Positions 1-6,877 of a stretch of DNA of 13,830 bases are shown piece by piece (positions within the stretch are counted from its first letter, which is position 1; every line of letters begins with the position of its first letter). The position numbers were made by a program, and so were the translations under genes. The stretch lies in NCBI GenBank assembly GCA_900751755.1, contig CAADSP010000073.1, positions 1-13,830 on the forward strand, given 5' to 3'. This DNA is from an uncultured Collinsella sp. GTDB lineage: Bacteria; Actinomycetota; Coriobacteriia; Coriobacteriales; Coriobacteriaceae. The notes beneath the pieces are model-generated. The model was given only the letters and a program-made list of their open reading frames with translations. It did no database searches and was not told where the DNA came from.

Positions 1-433
1 CCCTCCGCGACAGGCTGGGCGCGCGCAGAACGCTAAAGCCGCTGGCCGCGTCGGTGGACGCCACGACCGACCCCAACAGCAGGCCGCCGATCCAGTCGAA
101 GCCCAGCACAAAGTGGGCGAACACGCCGGTGATGCCTGCGGTGATGACGACGCCGAGCGTGCTCAGCAGCACCGCCGACGCGGCGACGGGCTTGGCGCGG
201 TCGATATTGGTGTTAAAGCCGCCGTAGAACATGATGAATAGCAGCGCCGTGCTGCAGACGGTTTCGGTGAGTGCGTAGTCGCTAAAGTCGATATGCGTCG
301 GGCCGTTGACGCCCAACAGCATGCCCAGCGCGATAAAGATGAGCAGGGTGGGGAAGGGGAGCTTTTTGCCGACGGGTTTGATGGTCAGGCACAAAATGAT
401 GACGAGGCCGATAAAAAGAAGGATCTGGTTCAT
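1..433 (-). CDS. CPA1/NhaP-type cation/proton antiporter, N-terminal part (cut by window edge)
   Basis: This integral membrane protein probably exchanges K+ or Na+ for protons (NhaP2/CvrA-like branch of the CPA1 family). The ATG at 433 opens a frame running to the window edge (about 144 residues of an expected 400-550). Visible residues start MNQILLFIGLVIIL and form about five hydrophobic segments. The stretch LLLGSVVASTDAASGFSVLRAR (about residues 118-139) matches the family's ASTDAA motif, whose Asp is thought to take part in ion exchange. An AGGAG lies about 12 nt upstream, a rather long spacing. It is divergent from the phosphatase at 687. The last residues before the edge (PACRG) look less like the family than the preceding ones, but this cannot be judged without the adjoining sequence. 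Membrane antiporter is near certain; the transported ion is not determined. Confidence 0.85.
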   Translation of the reverse strand, partial: MNQILLFIGLVIILCLTIKPVGKKLPFPTLLIFIALGMLLGVNGPTHIDFSDYALTETVCSTALLFIMFYGGFNTNIDRAKPVAASAVLLSTLGVVITAGITGVFAHFVLGFDWIGGLLLGSVVASTDAASGFSVLRAPSLSRR

Positions 434-686
434 GGATGGTGTCCGCTCCTGGGTGGTTGGCGTGGCACGGTCAGTTGTCTGCGATTATTTGTACCCAAAG
501 ATGGTGGGTTTATGGGGTTGGATTGCAGGCGTGCGCGATATCGTCATAGACGGCTGCCGTCTTTGCCTCTGCTCGGAAACCCTTTCCAGCTTTATTGCAA
601 CGGAGTACAATGGGTAACGTTTAAGTTCAACTTGAAGTTTTAGTTGCGGCGCCGGGCTTCGGCCGCAATGCAAGGAGAGGCGTACC
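434..686. promoter_or_regulatory. Divergent intergenic region with promoter for the phosphatase gene
   Basis: No credible gene lies here. On the + strand, TTTCCA (583-588) and TACAAT (606-611) are 17 bp apart and form a plausible sigma-70-type promoter for the gene at 687. Downstream in the leader are a small inverted repeat TTCAA-C-TTGAA (626-636) and a hairpin with TTGCGGC (644-650) pairing GCCGCAA (662-668). The hairpin ends just before the ribosome binding site AAGGAGAGG (672-680). A promoter for the leftward antiporter gene must lie around 450-520, but I see no convincing -35/-10 pair there. Confidence 0.5.
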
Positions 687-1526
687 ATGGCGATCTATGT
701 GACATCTGATGCTCACGGGCACGTGCGTGCGCTTGACGAGGCCCTGTCTAAGATCTCGTTGACGTCCGACGACACGCTGTACGTGCTGGGCGACATGATC
801 GATCGCGGGCCCGATCCGGTCGGCGTTATTAAGCTCGTGCGCTCGCTGCCCAACGCCCACGTGCTCAAGGGTAATCACGAGCAGATCATGCTCGATGCCA
901 TCATTGGTCAGGATCCGCTCGATGCCGAGACCTGGGATATCAACGGTGGCTGGACGACGCGCGAGCAGCTCAACGACATGGAATTTGAGGCATACGAGGA
1001 GCTCGTGCGATGGATGGCCGCGCTGCCTCTGTACGCGGTGGTCGAGACCGAGGAGCGCCCGTATCTGCTGGTACATGCCGGTATTGAGACCGAGGCGGCG
1101 CAGGCGTTTTTGCTTGAGCATGGCGTCGATTGTGCCGATGGCGTTGGAGCGGTGGGTGCCGATCGCGAGCTGCTGCAGCAGATGCTCGCGGTGCAGTCGT
1201 CCGATGACCTGCTGTGGATTCGTCATGGCTATTGGGATGCGTCGACCGGGCTGCTTTCTGCCGAGGGCAAGGGCCCGGTCGTGGTGAGCGGTCACACGCC
1301 CACGGTATCACTTGGGCGCTATTGCGAGGTCGGTGGTCTGGCGGGGCTCGATGAGGAATCGGGACGCGGGCAGATCGTGCGCTTGGGCGGCGAGGACACT
1401 GCTGGTGTGCCCGATCGCATCGACATCGACTGCGCCGCCGCCACCGGCTCCGAGTTCGGCCGCGTGGGCATCCTGCGCCTGGACGACGGGGCCGAGTTCT
1501 ACGCGAACATCAACCCGGGCGAATGA
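687..1526 (+). CDS. PPP-family metallophosphoesterase (serine/threonine-type phosphatase)
   Basis: A soluble dinuclear-metal phosphatase of the PPP / bacteriophage-lambda-phosphatase type, 279 aa. The metal ligands appear in canonical order: DAHGH (8-12, the D-x-H motif), GDMIDRG (35-41), GNHE (62-65), His130 in LLVHAG and GHTP (202-205). The family hydrolyses phosphoprotein or small phosphoester substrates; some members act on diadenosine tetraphosphate, and the sequence does not say which applies. The ATG at 687 follows AAGGAGAGG by 6 nt and a TTTCCA/TACAAT promoter about 75 bp upstream. It is convergent with the flippase gene, with only 31 bp between the two stop codons and no obvious terminator hairpin. 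No sign of transfer or damage. Confidence 0.9.
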   Translation: MAIYVTSDAHGHVRALDEALSKISLTSDDTLYVLGDMIDRGPDPVGVIKLVRSLPNAHVLKGNHEQIMLDAIIGQDPLDAETWDINGGWTTREQLNDMEFEAYEELVRWMAALPLYAVVETEERPYLLVHAGIETEAAQAFLLEHGVDCADGVGAVGADRELLQQMLAVQSSDDLLWIRHGYWDASTGLLSAEGKGPVVVSGHTPTVSLGRYCEVGGLAGLDEESGRGQIVRLGGEDTAGVPDRIDIDCAAATGSEFGRVGILRLDDGAEFYANINPGE

Positions 1527-1557
1527 TGTCCCAAATTAGCTACCCCCATCGCTGCAA

Positions 1558-3138
1558 TTAGGCGCCGTATGGGTTGCGGTCGCGTTCGATGCGTTGGCGG
1601 ATGTGGGCGTACTCGATAATCAGTAGCACCAGGAGTAGGGCCATGATGGCTAGGTAGCTCACCACAGCGCCCATCAGACCCAGCAGCTTAATCGAGATCA
1701 CCGGCAGCACCACGCTTACGGCGAAGCAGATCAGGTAGATCTTGGTGACGTCTCCAGCGTGGCGCAGCACCGTGATGATGGCGTAGATAAAGTCGATGGC
1801 CGCGGTGACGCCGCCGGCGACGACCATCAGCAACGCCAGCGTACGGTAGCGCTCAAAGCTGAGGCCGTACATAAAGCTCATGAGGGGGATGCCGGGGCCT
1901 GCCATAAATGCGGCGCACACGCCGGTGATGACCACGATCAGCGCCATAACGGCAACAATAATCAGGTCAAAGCGACGACGCTTACGAGGATTAGCCCAAA
2001 TGCTCGACAAGCGTAGGAGCTGCGGTTTATAGATAAATCCAATGCTCAGCAAAATAGCCTGCGCCGGAAAGAACAGAGCATTAAAGTACAGCTGATATTT
2101 GTATGCCAGCGTGCCTTCCATCACAAACTTGGGCATGCTCTCAATTAGGTTGAACAGGAACAGTGCACCAAAGAGCGGGGCGCACTGGACAAACAGGTGG
2201 CCGACCTCGCGTAGGCTCACGCGGCGCGATTTTTCGGTCTCGAGCAGGGCGAGCGGCGCGGTGACCAGCACGAGCGAGGCGATCGCGGCGACACCCATGG
2301 CCATGGCCGCGATGGGCATGCTGCGCGTGAGGAACAGCGCCACGCTGAAGACCGCGATGACGCCGACGGAGCGTAGCGTTTGGCTCATTCCAGCCAAGTA
2401 GAGTTTGTCGGCCTGCTGCAGGCGGCCTTCGTACACGTCGGCGACGCCGTCGATGACCTTATACAGGTAGACGCCCAGGCCGATCGTCGCCATCTGCGCA
2501 TCATAGCCGCGGGCGCTGCTGTACATGAGGCCGCAGCCTAGGGCGAGCGCTCCACAAAGCCAGCGGTTGAGCTGGTAGGAGGCAAAGGACGTCTTTTCGT
2601 CGATGTCTGAGACCTGGAAATTGCGCACGCCGTAGTTGCACGCGATCATGATGAGCGTGCCGGTGACAAAGGCGATGGAGAATTTGCCTGCTTCTTCGGC
2701 GCCCACGAGCTGCGTAGACACGATGGTGAGCAACGGAAACGCCAGGCCCCACACGGCGGTGCCGAGGGTGTTCCAAAGATAGTCGCGGCTGGTAGCGTGC
2801 TCCTCGTATTCCGCTTCCTGCATGGAGAAGCCGCCGCCGTAGACGGCGCCGAGCAGACGGTTCCACCAAGCGTTGACCATGCGGCGGACGGGGCCGGGCT
2901 CCCGATCGCGTTCGCGCCGGCGACGTGTGGCTTGGCTGCTATCGGGTCCGCCGGCGTTGCGCTGACTCAGCTCCTGGATGCGTGCGAGCTCTTCGGCCGT
3001 GTGGGAGGCAGGGAAGAGGCCGTTCTCGATGCGGCCGCCCTGGGCCCTTGCGGTGCCGCTGCCCGCTACGGCGGAGTCGGCGACGCCGTTGTGGCGGGCG
3101 ATGGCGCGACGGATGCTATCGAGGGGCGTGATGCTCAA
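1558..3138 (-). CDS. Polysaccharide flippase-like (Wzx/MATE-superfamily) membrane protein
   Basis: A multi-pass protein resembling O-antigen/teichoic-acid flippases (MOP superfamily), which move lipid-linked sugars across the membrane. I prefer the TTG at 3138 (526 aa). It follows AGAAAGGA by 7 nt, and a TATACT -10 box lies just upstream (complement of 3167-3172). A longer frame opens at a GTG at 3246, but that codon sits inside a palindromic repeat and upstream of the promoter. Residues 1 to about 115 are hydrophilic, with an Arg-rich patch ATRRRRERDR at about 70-79. Roughly twelve hydrophobic helices follow from about 121 to near the C-terminus. The long charged N-terminal region is unusual for a flippase. 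No other polysaccharide genes adjoin it. The superfamily is fairly sure; the substrate is unknown. Confidence 0.7.
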   Translation of the reverse strand: MSITPLDSIRRAIARHNGVADSAVAGSGTARAQGGRIENGLFPASHTAEELARIQELSQRNAGGPDSSQATRRRRERDREPGPVRRMVNAWWNRLLGAVYGGGFSMQEAEYEEHATSRDYLWNTLGTAVWGLAFPLLTIVSTQLVGAEEAGKFSIAFVTGTLIMIACNYGVRNFQVSDIDEKTSFASYQLNRWLCGALALGCGLMYSSARGYDAQMATIGLGVYLYKVIDGVADVYEGRLQQADKLYLAGMSQTLRSVGVIAVFSVALFLTRSMPIAAMAMGVAAIASLVLVTAPLALLETEKSRRVSLREVGHLFVQCAPLFGALFLFNLIESMPKFVMEGTLAYKYQLYFNALFFPAQAILLSIGFIYKPQLLRLSSIWANPRKRRRFDLIIVAVMALIVVITGVCAAFMAGPGIPLMSFMYGLSFERYRTLALLMVVAGGVTAAIDFIYAIITVLRHAGDVTKIYLICFAVSVVLPVISIKLLGLMGAVVSYLAIMALLLVLLIIEYAHIRQRIERDRNPYGA

Positions 3139-3166
3139 AGCGGAGTCCTTTCTATTGCTGCGCTCT

Positions 3167-3172
3167 AGTATA
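3167..3172 (-). promoter_or_regulatory. -10 box upstream of the flippase-like gene
   Basis: On the minus strand this reads TATACT, 5 of 6 to consensus. It is followed by a leader of about 20 nt containing AGAAAGGA and then the TTG at 3138. No good -35 hexamer is visible 16-18 bp upstream. Its position decides the start: the in-frame GTG at 3246 would lie before the transcription start. Confidence 0.45.
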
Positions 3173-3240
3173 GATGCGACGGTGTTCGCTCGTGTTTTTG
3201 AACGGATTGTTCGATAATTTCGGCGGCGCCATTCGGTAGT

Positions 3241-3378
3241 CGGCACTTAGGGACGTTCCTTATGTGCCGGCACTTTGGGAACGTCCCTAAGTGCCGGCAT
3301 CCGGGGACACTCCTTGAATGTTGCCTGTTCAAGAGTGTCCCCAATGACTAGTCGTTTAAGAACGTTCCCAATGGCTAG
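3241..3378. repeat. REP-like cluster of palindromes between flippase gene and pckA
   Basis: Palindrome A has perfect 19-bp arms, CGGCACTTAGGGACGTTCC (3241-3259) and its complement (3278-3296). Its spacer itself contains the palindrome GTGCCGGCAC (3264-3273). Palindrome B pairs 3303-3318 (GGGGACACTCCTTGAA) with 3328-3342 (TTCAAGAGTGTCCCC), with one bulged C and a 9-nt loop. A third part repeats words of both: CCCAATGACTAG (3340-3351) recurs as CCCAATGGCTAG (3367-3378), and AACGTTCCC (3361-3369) echoes the arm of A. No T-run follows either hairpin, so they do not look like plain terminators. Dense clusters of such palindromes are typical of REP/BIME elements, but no RAYT transposase is in the window. 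The REP label is inference. Confidence 0.6.
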
Positions 3379-3427
3379 GCCGCTTGCCTGCGATTTTTGA
3401 CCGTTGGGCGGGCTTGCCGCCCTTGCC

Positions 3428-3443
3428 GCAAAAACGTTTTTGC
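3428..3443. promoter_or_regulatory. Candidate operator of pckA: perfect 16-bp palindrome with central CG
   Basis: GCAAAAACGTTTTTGC is a perfect palindrome centred on CpG, the general form of LacI/GalR-family (including CcpA-type) operators. It lies 74-90 bp before the pckA ATG and just upstream of a possible -10 box, TACAAC (3452-3457), so a bound repressor would cover the -35/spacer region. No regulator gene is nearby. Assignment to a family is inference. Confidence 0.4.
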
Positions 3444-3451
3444 ATATCGGG

Positions 3452-3517
3452 TACAACGGGCTTTACGTGAGTAAAGTGCGCGCCGCGTCCACGTGTCGCG
3501 TTTTTAAAGGAGGCCCC
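3452..3517 (+). promoter_or_regulatory. Presumed pckA -10 region and leader
   Basis: TACAAC (3452-3457) is the best -10-like hexamer before pckA, but its -35 is not clear. The leader that follows contains a small hairpin, CTTTAC-GTGA-GTAAAG (3461-3476). It ends in a very strong ribosome binding site, AAAGGAGG (3506-3513), 4 nt before the ATG at 3518. Confidence 0.35.
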
Positions 3518-5188
3518 ATGTCTGGTGTTACCCCTGCAGAAGTTTTGTCCAACTTTGGTATTACGCTGGTCGAAGATCCCGCCGAGAATCAACCCCGTCT
3601 GCTGGTCGATCTGCCCGCCGCGGAGCTCGTCGAGCACGCTATCCGCCGCGAAGAAGGCCGCATGGCATCCAACGGCGCGCTGGTGATCGAGACGGGGGAG
3701 CGTCCCGGCCGTTCCCCCAATGACCGCTTTATCGTTGACACCCCCGATGTTCACGACAAGATTGCCTGGGGCGCGGTCAACCGCCCGCTGTCCGTCGAGA
3801 GCTATGAGGCCATCAAGGCCGGCATCGTCGACTATCTCAACGAGCGCGACGTGTTCGTCACCCGCGGCATGGCAGGTGCCGACCGCAACCACACGCGTCG
3901 ACTGCTCGTTGCCTGCGAGCGTGCCAGCCAGGCACTTTTTATTAAGCAGATGCTCGCCCGCCCGCTCGCTCGCGAAATCGCGCGCACCGGCGAGCCCGAC
4001 TTCTGCGTGCTCGCAGCGCCCGGTTACCAGTGCGACCCCGCCATCAAGGGCCTCAACTCCAGCGCCGCGGTGGTCATCAACTTCCAGGAACGCGTGATTC
4101 TGGTCGCCGGCACCGGCTACTCCGGCGAGATCAAAAAGTCGATCTTTAGCGTCATGAACTATCTGCTGCCCGTCGAGGACGACGTGCTGCCCATGCACTG
4201 CTCGGCCAGCATGGATCCCGTCACGCACGAGACCGCCGTGTTCTTTGGCCTGTCCGGCACCGGCAAGACCACGCTTTCGGCCAATCCCACGCGCCTGCTG
4301 ATCGGCGACGACGAGCACGGTTGGTCCGACATGGGTATCTTCAACATCGAGGGTGGCTGCTACGCAAAATGCGAGGGCCTGGACGCCTTCCACGAGCCCG
4401 AGATCTTCAACGCCGTCCGTTTTGGCGCCATTTGCGAAAACGTGGTGCTCGACGAGAACCGCAAGCCCAACTACGACGACATCTCGATCACGCACAACAC
4501 GCGCGTGGCCTATCCCGTGGAGCACATTCCTAACGCGTGGACTAAGGGCATGGGCACCACTCCGAGTGTCGTGCTGTTCCTGACTTGCGACGCTTTTGGC
4601 GTGCTGCCACCCATCTCACGTCTGACGGCCGATGCCGCCATGTACCACTTTGTGACGGGCTTTACGGCTAAGATTCCCGGCACCGAGGTCGGCGTCACCG
4701 AGCCCACGCCCACGTTCTCCTCGCTGTTTGGCGAGCCGTTTATGCCGCTCGACCCCATGGTCTATGCCAAGATGCTCGGCGAGCGTATCGCCGACGGTCG
4801 TACGCGCGTGTACCTGGTCAACACCGGCTGGATTGGCGGCGGTTATGGTGTGGGCCATCGCATCGAGCTTGCCTACACGCGCGCCCTGGTGGCCTGCGCC
4901 CTCGACGGTACCATCGAGGACAGCGAGTTCTTGCACGACGACATCTTTAACGTCGACATTCCCACGACGTGCCACGGCGTGCCCGATGGCATCCTGGTGC
5001 CGCGCCAATACTGGCAGAGCACCGCGCGCTATGACGAGGCCGCGCACAACCTGGCGGTGATGTTCGAGGAGAACTTCGAGAAGAAGTACTCGCACCTGCC
5101 CGAGTCCGTCAAAGCCGCCGGCCCGCACGCCCAAGTACACGCCGACGCTCGTCATCGCGGTCGCGGGCTGCTGGGACTTCGCCACTAG
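3518..5188 (+). CDS. pckA: Phosphoenolpyruvate carboxykinase (ATP)
   Basis: The cytosolic enzyme interconverts oxaloacetate + ATP with PEP + CO2 + ADP. In gut anaerobes it often runs in the carboxylating direction, feeding fumarate respiration (known of the enzyme class, not shown here). The product is 556 aa. Visible motifs: GRSPNDRF (64-71, substrate-binding Arg), TRGMAGADRNH (115-125), GTGYSGEIKKSIF (198-210), P-loop GLSGTGKTT (244-252) and metal site LIGDDEHGW (261-269). The start is set by AAAGGAGG just upstream of 3518; the frame is open further left, without a binding site. The family normally ends close to AAGPK. Here AAGP is followed by about 20 residues rich in His and Arg, so the natural stop may have been lost. 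A repeat-type hairpin follows the stop by 19 nt. Confidence 0.97.
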   Translation: MSGVTPAEVLSNFGITLVEDPAENQPRLLVDLPAAELVEHAIRREEGRMASNGALVIETGERPGRSPNDRFIVDTPDVHDKIAWGAVNRPLSVESYEAIKAGIVDYLNERDVFVTRGMAGADRNHTRRLLVACERASQALFIKQMLARPLAREIARTGEPDFCVLAAPGYQCDPAIKGLNSSAAVVINFQERVILVAGTGYSGEIKKSIFSVMNYLLPVEDDVLPMHCSASMDPVTHETAVFFGLSGTGKTTLSANPTRLLIGDDEHGWSDMGIFNIEGGCYAKCEGLDAFHEPEIFNAVRFGAICENVVLDENRKPNYDDISITHNTRVAYPVEHIPNAWTKGMGTTPSVVLFLTCDAFGVLPPISRLTADAAMYHFVTGFTAKIPGTEVGVTEPTPTFSSLFGEPFMPLDPMVYAKMLGERIADGRTRVYLVNTGWIGGGYGVGHRIELAYTRALVACALDGTIEDSEFLHDDIFNVDIPTTCHGVPDGILVPRQYWQSTARYDEAAHNLAVMFEENFEKKYSHLPESVKAAGPHAQVHADARHRGRGLLGLRH

Positions 5189-5207
5189 CTTCGCCGTGAG
5201 TCCATAT

Positions 5208-5244
5208 CCACCACAAAGGGGACAGGCGCCTTTATGGTGGTTTT
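5208..5244 (+). terminator. Hairpin repeat copy 1 / terminator after pckA
   Basis: CCACCACAAAGG (5208-5219) pairs with CCTTTATGGTGG (5229-5240), 12 bp with one C-A mismatch, followed by TTTT (5241-5244). The core reads AAAGGGGACAGGCGCCTTT, the same loop orientation as the copy at 7747 and opposite to the copies at 6168 and 8153. It lies 19 nt after the pckA stop, so it probably terminates pckA. It is the least perfect of the four copies. Confidence 0.65.
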
Positions 5245-5271
5245 GCTCGCGTGGATGACTCGGGTTACAAT
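5243..5271 (+). promoter_or_regulatory. Promoter for the B3/B4-domain gene
   Basis: TTGCTC (5243-5248) and TACAAT (5266-5271) are 17 bp apart; the -10 is 5 of 6 to consensus and the -35 is weak. Transcription would begin near 5278, leaving a leader of about 138 nt before the ATG at 5416. The -35 overlaps the T-run of the pckA hairpin. Confidence 0.5.
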
Positions 5272-5277
5272 ACGCTT

Positions 5278-5415
5278 GACATATCGTCCCCTTCTCCGGA
5301 TGGGGACAGCGTAAGCGCTCTTGTGGCGGCACCGTAGGACTTTGAAGGTGGCCGCTGTGAGGGCGTTTTTTGTTTAGGCGCCCTCGCTCGGGCGTACGCT
5401 ATGAAGGGAGAGCAT
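5278..5415 (+). promoter_or_regulatory. Structured leader with internal intrinsic terminator (possible attenuator)
   Basis: A first stem pairs GTCCCC (5286-5291) with GGGGAC (5302-5307). A long second stem pairs 5316-5330 with 5351-5365: fifteen consecutive pairs, five of them G-U, plus an ACC/GGT extension. Six Ts (5366-5371) follow directly, so it has the form of an intrinsic terminator inside the leader. The terminator's 3' arm GAGGGCG (5359-5365) can instead pair with CGCCCTC (5379-5385). That segment can also pair as CGCCC (5379-5383) with GGGCG (5390-5394), just before the ribosome binding site AAGGGAG (5404-5410). I do not recognise a known riboswitch; a T-box consensus is not present. 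Alternatively it is simply a second terminator for read-through from pckA. Confidence 0.45.
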
Positions 5416-6135
5416 ATGAAGAGTTTCGTTGCCGAGGATTCGTTTTGGGAGCTGTTTCCGCAGGCGGCGGTCGGCGTCGTAGTCGTAAAGGGCATGAAGC
5501 CCGCGGCCCAGATTCCCCAGGAGGACGTGGATGCGATCGCCACGTTGCTCAATCGCGCCAATATCGATGCGGAGCGTCACCTGACAAGCGATACCATCAG
5601 CGAGAACGCGCCGGTTAAGGCATGGCGCGAGGCGTATCGCCTGTTCAAGACCAAGAAGGGCGCGCGTTGCTCAGTTGAGAACCTGCTCAAGCGCGTGCTC
5701 AAAGGCAAGCCGGTCGGCCACATCACACCGGCGGTGGATATCTACAACACGATTTCGTTGACTTATGCGCTGCCCGTTGGCGGCGAGGACCTGCATGCGA
5801 TTGAGGGAGATCTTCGCTTGAAGGTGACCGATGGTGGCGATGCGTTCTTGCCGCTTGGCGAGGAGGCGGACGATCCGACGCTGCCCGGCGAGCTCGCCTA
5901 CATCGACGATGCGGGCGCTGTGTGCCGCTGCTGGAACTGGCGCGACGGCGTTCGCACGGCGCTGTCCGATGATTCGGCCGATGCGTTCCTGGCGATTGAG
6001 TGCGTGGAGCCCGAGCGGATGGGGGATTGCCAGGCCGCGATCGATCGCTTAGCCGAGCTGCTCGAGCGCTATCTGGGAGCGACGGTTGTCGTTAAGACGC
6101 TTGTGACCCGCGACAATCCCTGCGTGGAGCTGTAG
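5416..6135 (+). CDS. Solo B3/B4-domain protein (tRNA-editing-like)
   Basis: A 239-aa protein matching the stand-alone B3/B4 domain of the phenylalanyl-tRNA synthetase beta subunit (COG3382). In the synthetase this domain hydrolyses mischarged tRNA-Phe. For the free-standing family an editing or deacylase role is suspected, not proven. Characteristic blocks are WREAYRLF (70-77), PAVDIYNTISLTYALPVGGE (105-124), the GDLRL segment (131-135), GDAFLPLGE (141-149) and RCWNWRDG (171-178). The ATG at 5416 is chosen because AAGGGAG lies 5 nt upstream; an earlier in-frame ATG at 5401 would overlap the binding site. It is a single-gene unit with its own promoter and structured leader before it and a terminator hairpin 28 nt after the stop. 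No membrane segment or signal peptide. Confidence 0.85.
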   Translation: MKSFVAEDSFWELFPQAAVGVVVVKGMKPAAQIPQEDVDAIATLLNRANIDAERHLTSDTISENAPVKAWREAYRLFKTKKGARCSVENLLKRVLKGKPVGHITPAVDIYNTISLTYALPVGGEDLHAIEGDLRLKVTDGGDAFLPLGEEADDPTLPGELAYIDDAGAVCRCWNWRDGVRTALSDDSADAFLAIECVEPERMGDCQAAIDRLAELLERYLGATVVVKTLVTRDNPCVEL

Positions 6136-6163
6136 CGACGCCTGCGGATCATGTTCGCCGGTC

Positions 6164-6205
6164 AAAACCACCACAAAGGTGCCTGTCCCCTTTGTGGTGG
6201 TTTTT
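6164..6205 (+). terminator. Hairpin repeat copy 2 / terminator after the B3/B4 gene
   Basis: AAAACCACCACAAAGG (6164-6179) pairs perfectly with 6189-6204 (16 bp), with TTTTT (6201-6205) at the end. The core AAAGGTGCCTGTCCCCTTT is the reverse complement of the loop type at 5208 and 7747. The 33 nt 6168-6200 are identical to 8153-8185. The left flank CCGGTCAAAA (6158-6167) is shared with the copy at 7747, although the loops run in opposite directions. Confidence 0.75.
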
Positions 6206-6308
6206 ATGTTGATGGGTTAACAAATGGGGTATTTGGGTACGGGTGTCGCCTTATGCGACTAAGATGTTTACCCGTAAGCATTATGCAAGCGAAAGGCGGT
6301 CGTCTCCC

Positions 6309-6758
6309 ATGCAGCAGAACGACGAGACACGTTTCGAGGACTTTGTCGGACTGATCAGCGGGCTCTACAAGGAGATTCAGCGCATTAAGACATCCGAGGG
6401 CGCAAGGCTGGGCCTCAAGGGCTCCGACGTTATGTGCCTTTACTATCTTGAGCGCAGCAAGGACGGCCTGACTGGCGCTGACCTGGCTCGCATGGCAGGC
6501 GTGACCCGCGCCGCCGTCTCGCGTACGCTCGCGCATCTGGAGGAGGGCGGCTACGTCGAGGTCGACGATTCGGGCGATGCCGCCGTTAAGTATCGTGCTC
6601 CGGTGCGCCTGACCGCTCTGGGCGGCGAGAGCATGAGCGAAGCGGACCGCATCATTCGCGAGGTGCTCGATACCACCGGTAAGGCTATGGGTGTGGAGCA
6701 GCGCGAGCAGATGTATGCGTCGCTGCGCACGATTCTCAACACCCTGCGCGAGCTGTAG
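6309..6758 (+). CDS. MarR-family transcriptional regulator
   Basis: A 149-aa winged helix-turn-helix regulator, presumably a dimer. The DNA-binding core begins at LTGADLARMAGVTRAAVSRT (54-73) and continues to GGYVEV (80-85). The wing (about 86-101) has a short acidic tip, DDSGDAAVKY. Flanking helices (about 8-30 and 108-147) would form the dimer interface. I start at the ATG at 6309, with GAAAGGCGG 10 nt upstream; an in-frame ATG at 6264 and GTG at 6243 would extend it but lack a binding site. An inverted repeat GTCGC-N5-GCGAC (6245-6259) lies upstream and could be an autoregulatory site. It is followed by degV after 119 bp on the same strand with no terminator between, so the two may be co-transcribed. 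The ligand is unknown. Confidence 0.88.
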   Translation: MQQNDETRFEDFVGLISGLYKEIQRIKTSEGARLGLKGSDVMCLYYLERSKDGLTGADLARMAGVTRAAVSRTLAHLEEGGYVEVDDSGDAAVKYRAPVRLTALGGESMSEADRIIREVLDTTGKAMGVEQREQMYASLRTILNTLREL

Positions 6759-6877
6759 GGCCGCCAAGGCTTTTGCTTCCAATTAACAACTGCATAGTCC
6801 TGTTTGAGCGCGTATACCGTGCCGGGGCCTTGCTGTCAAAATTCCCTGCGCGGGACCTGCGCAAGAAAGGATTCGCT

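Noticed and set aside
1..30. Possible frameshift at the truncated end of the antiporter
   Set aside because: The last residues look atypical and another frame reads more like the family, but only a few codons remain before the window edge, so no claim is possible.
3356..4525. Long open frame (389 codons) on the minus strand opposite pckA
   Set aside because: Low-quality composition, no family motifs, and fully antisense to an unmistakable PEP carboxykinase; a GC-rich shadow frame.
5320..5336. T-box-like string GTGGCGGCACCG in the B3/B4 leader
   Set aside because: It departs from the T-box core UGGNACCGCG and the leader is too short for a specifier stem; not called a T-box.
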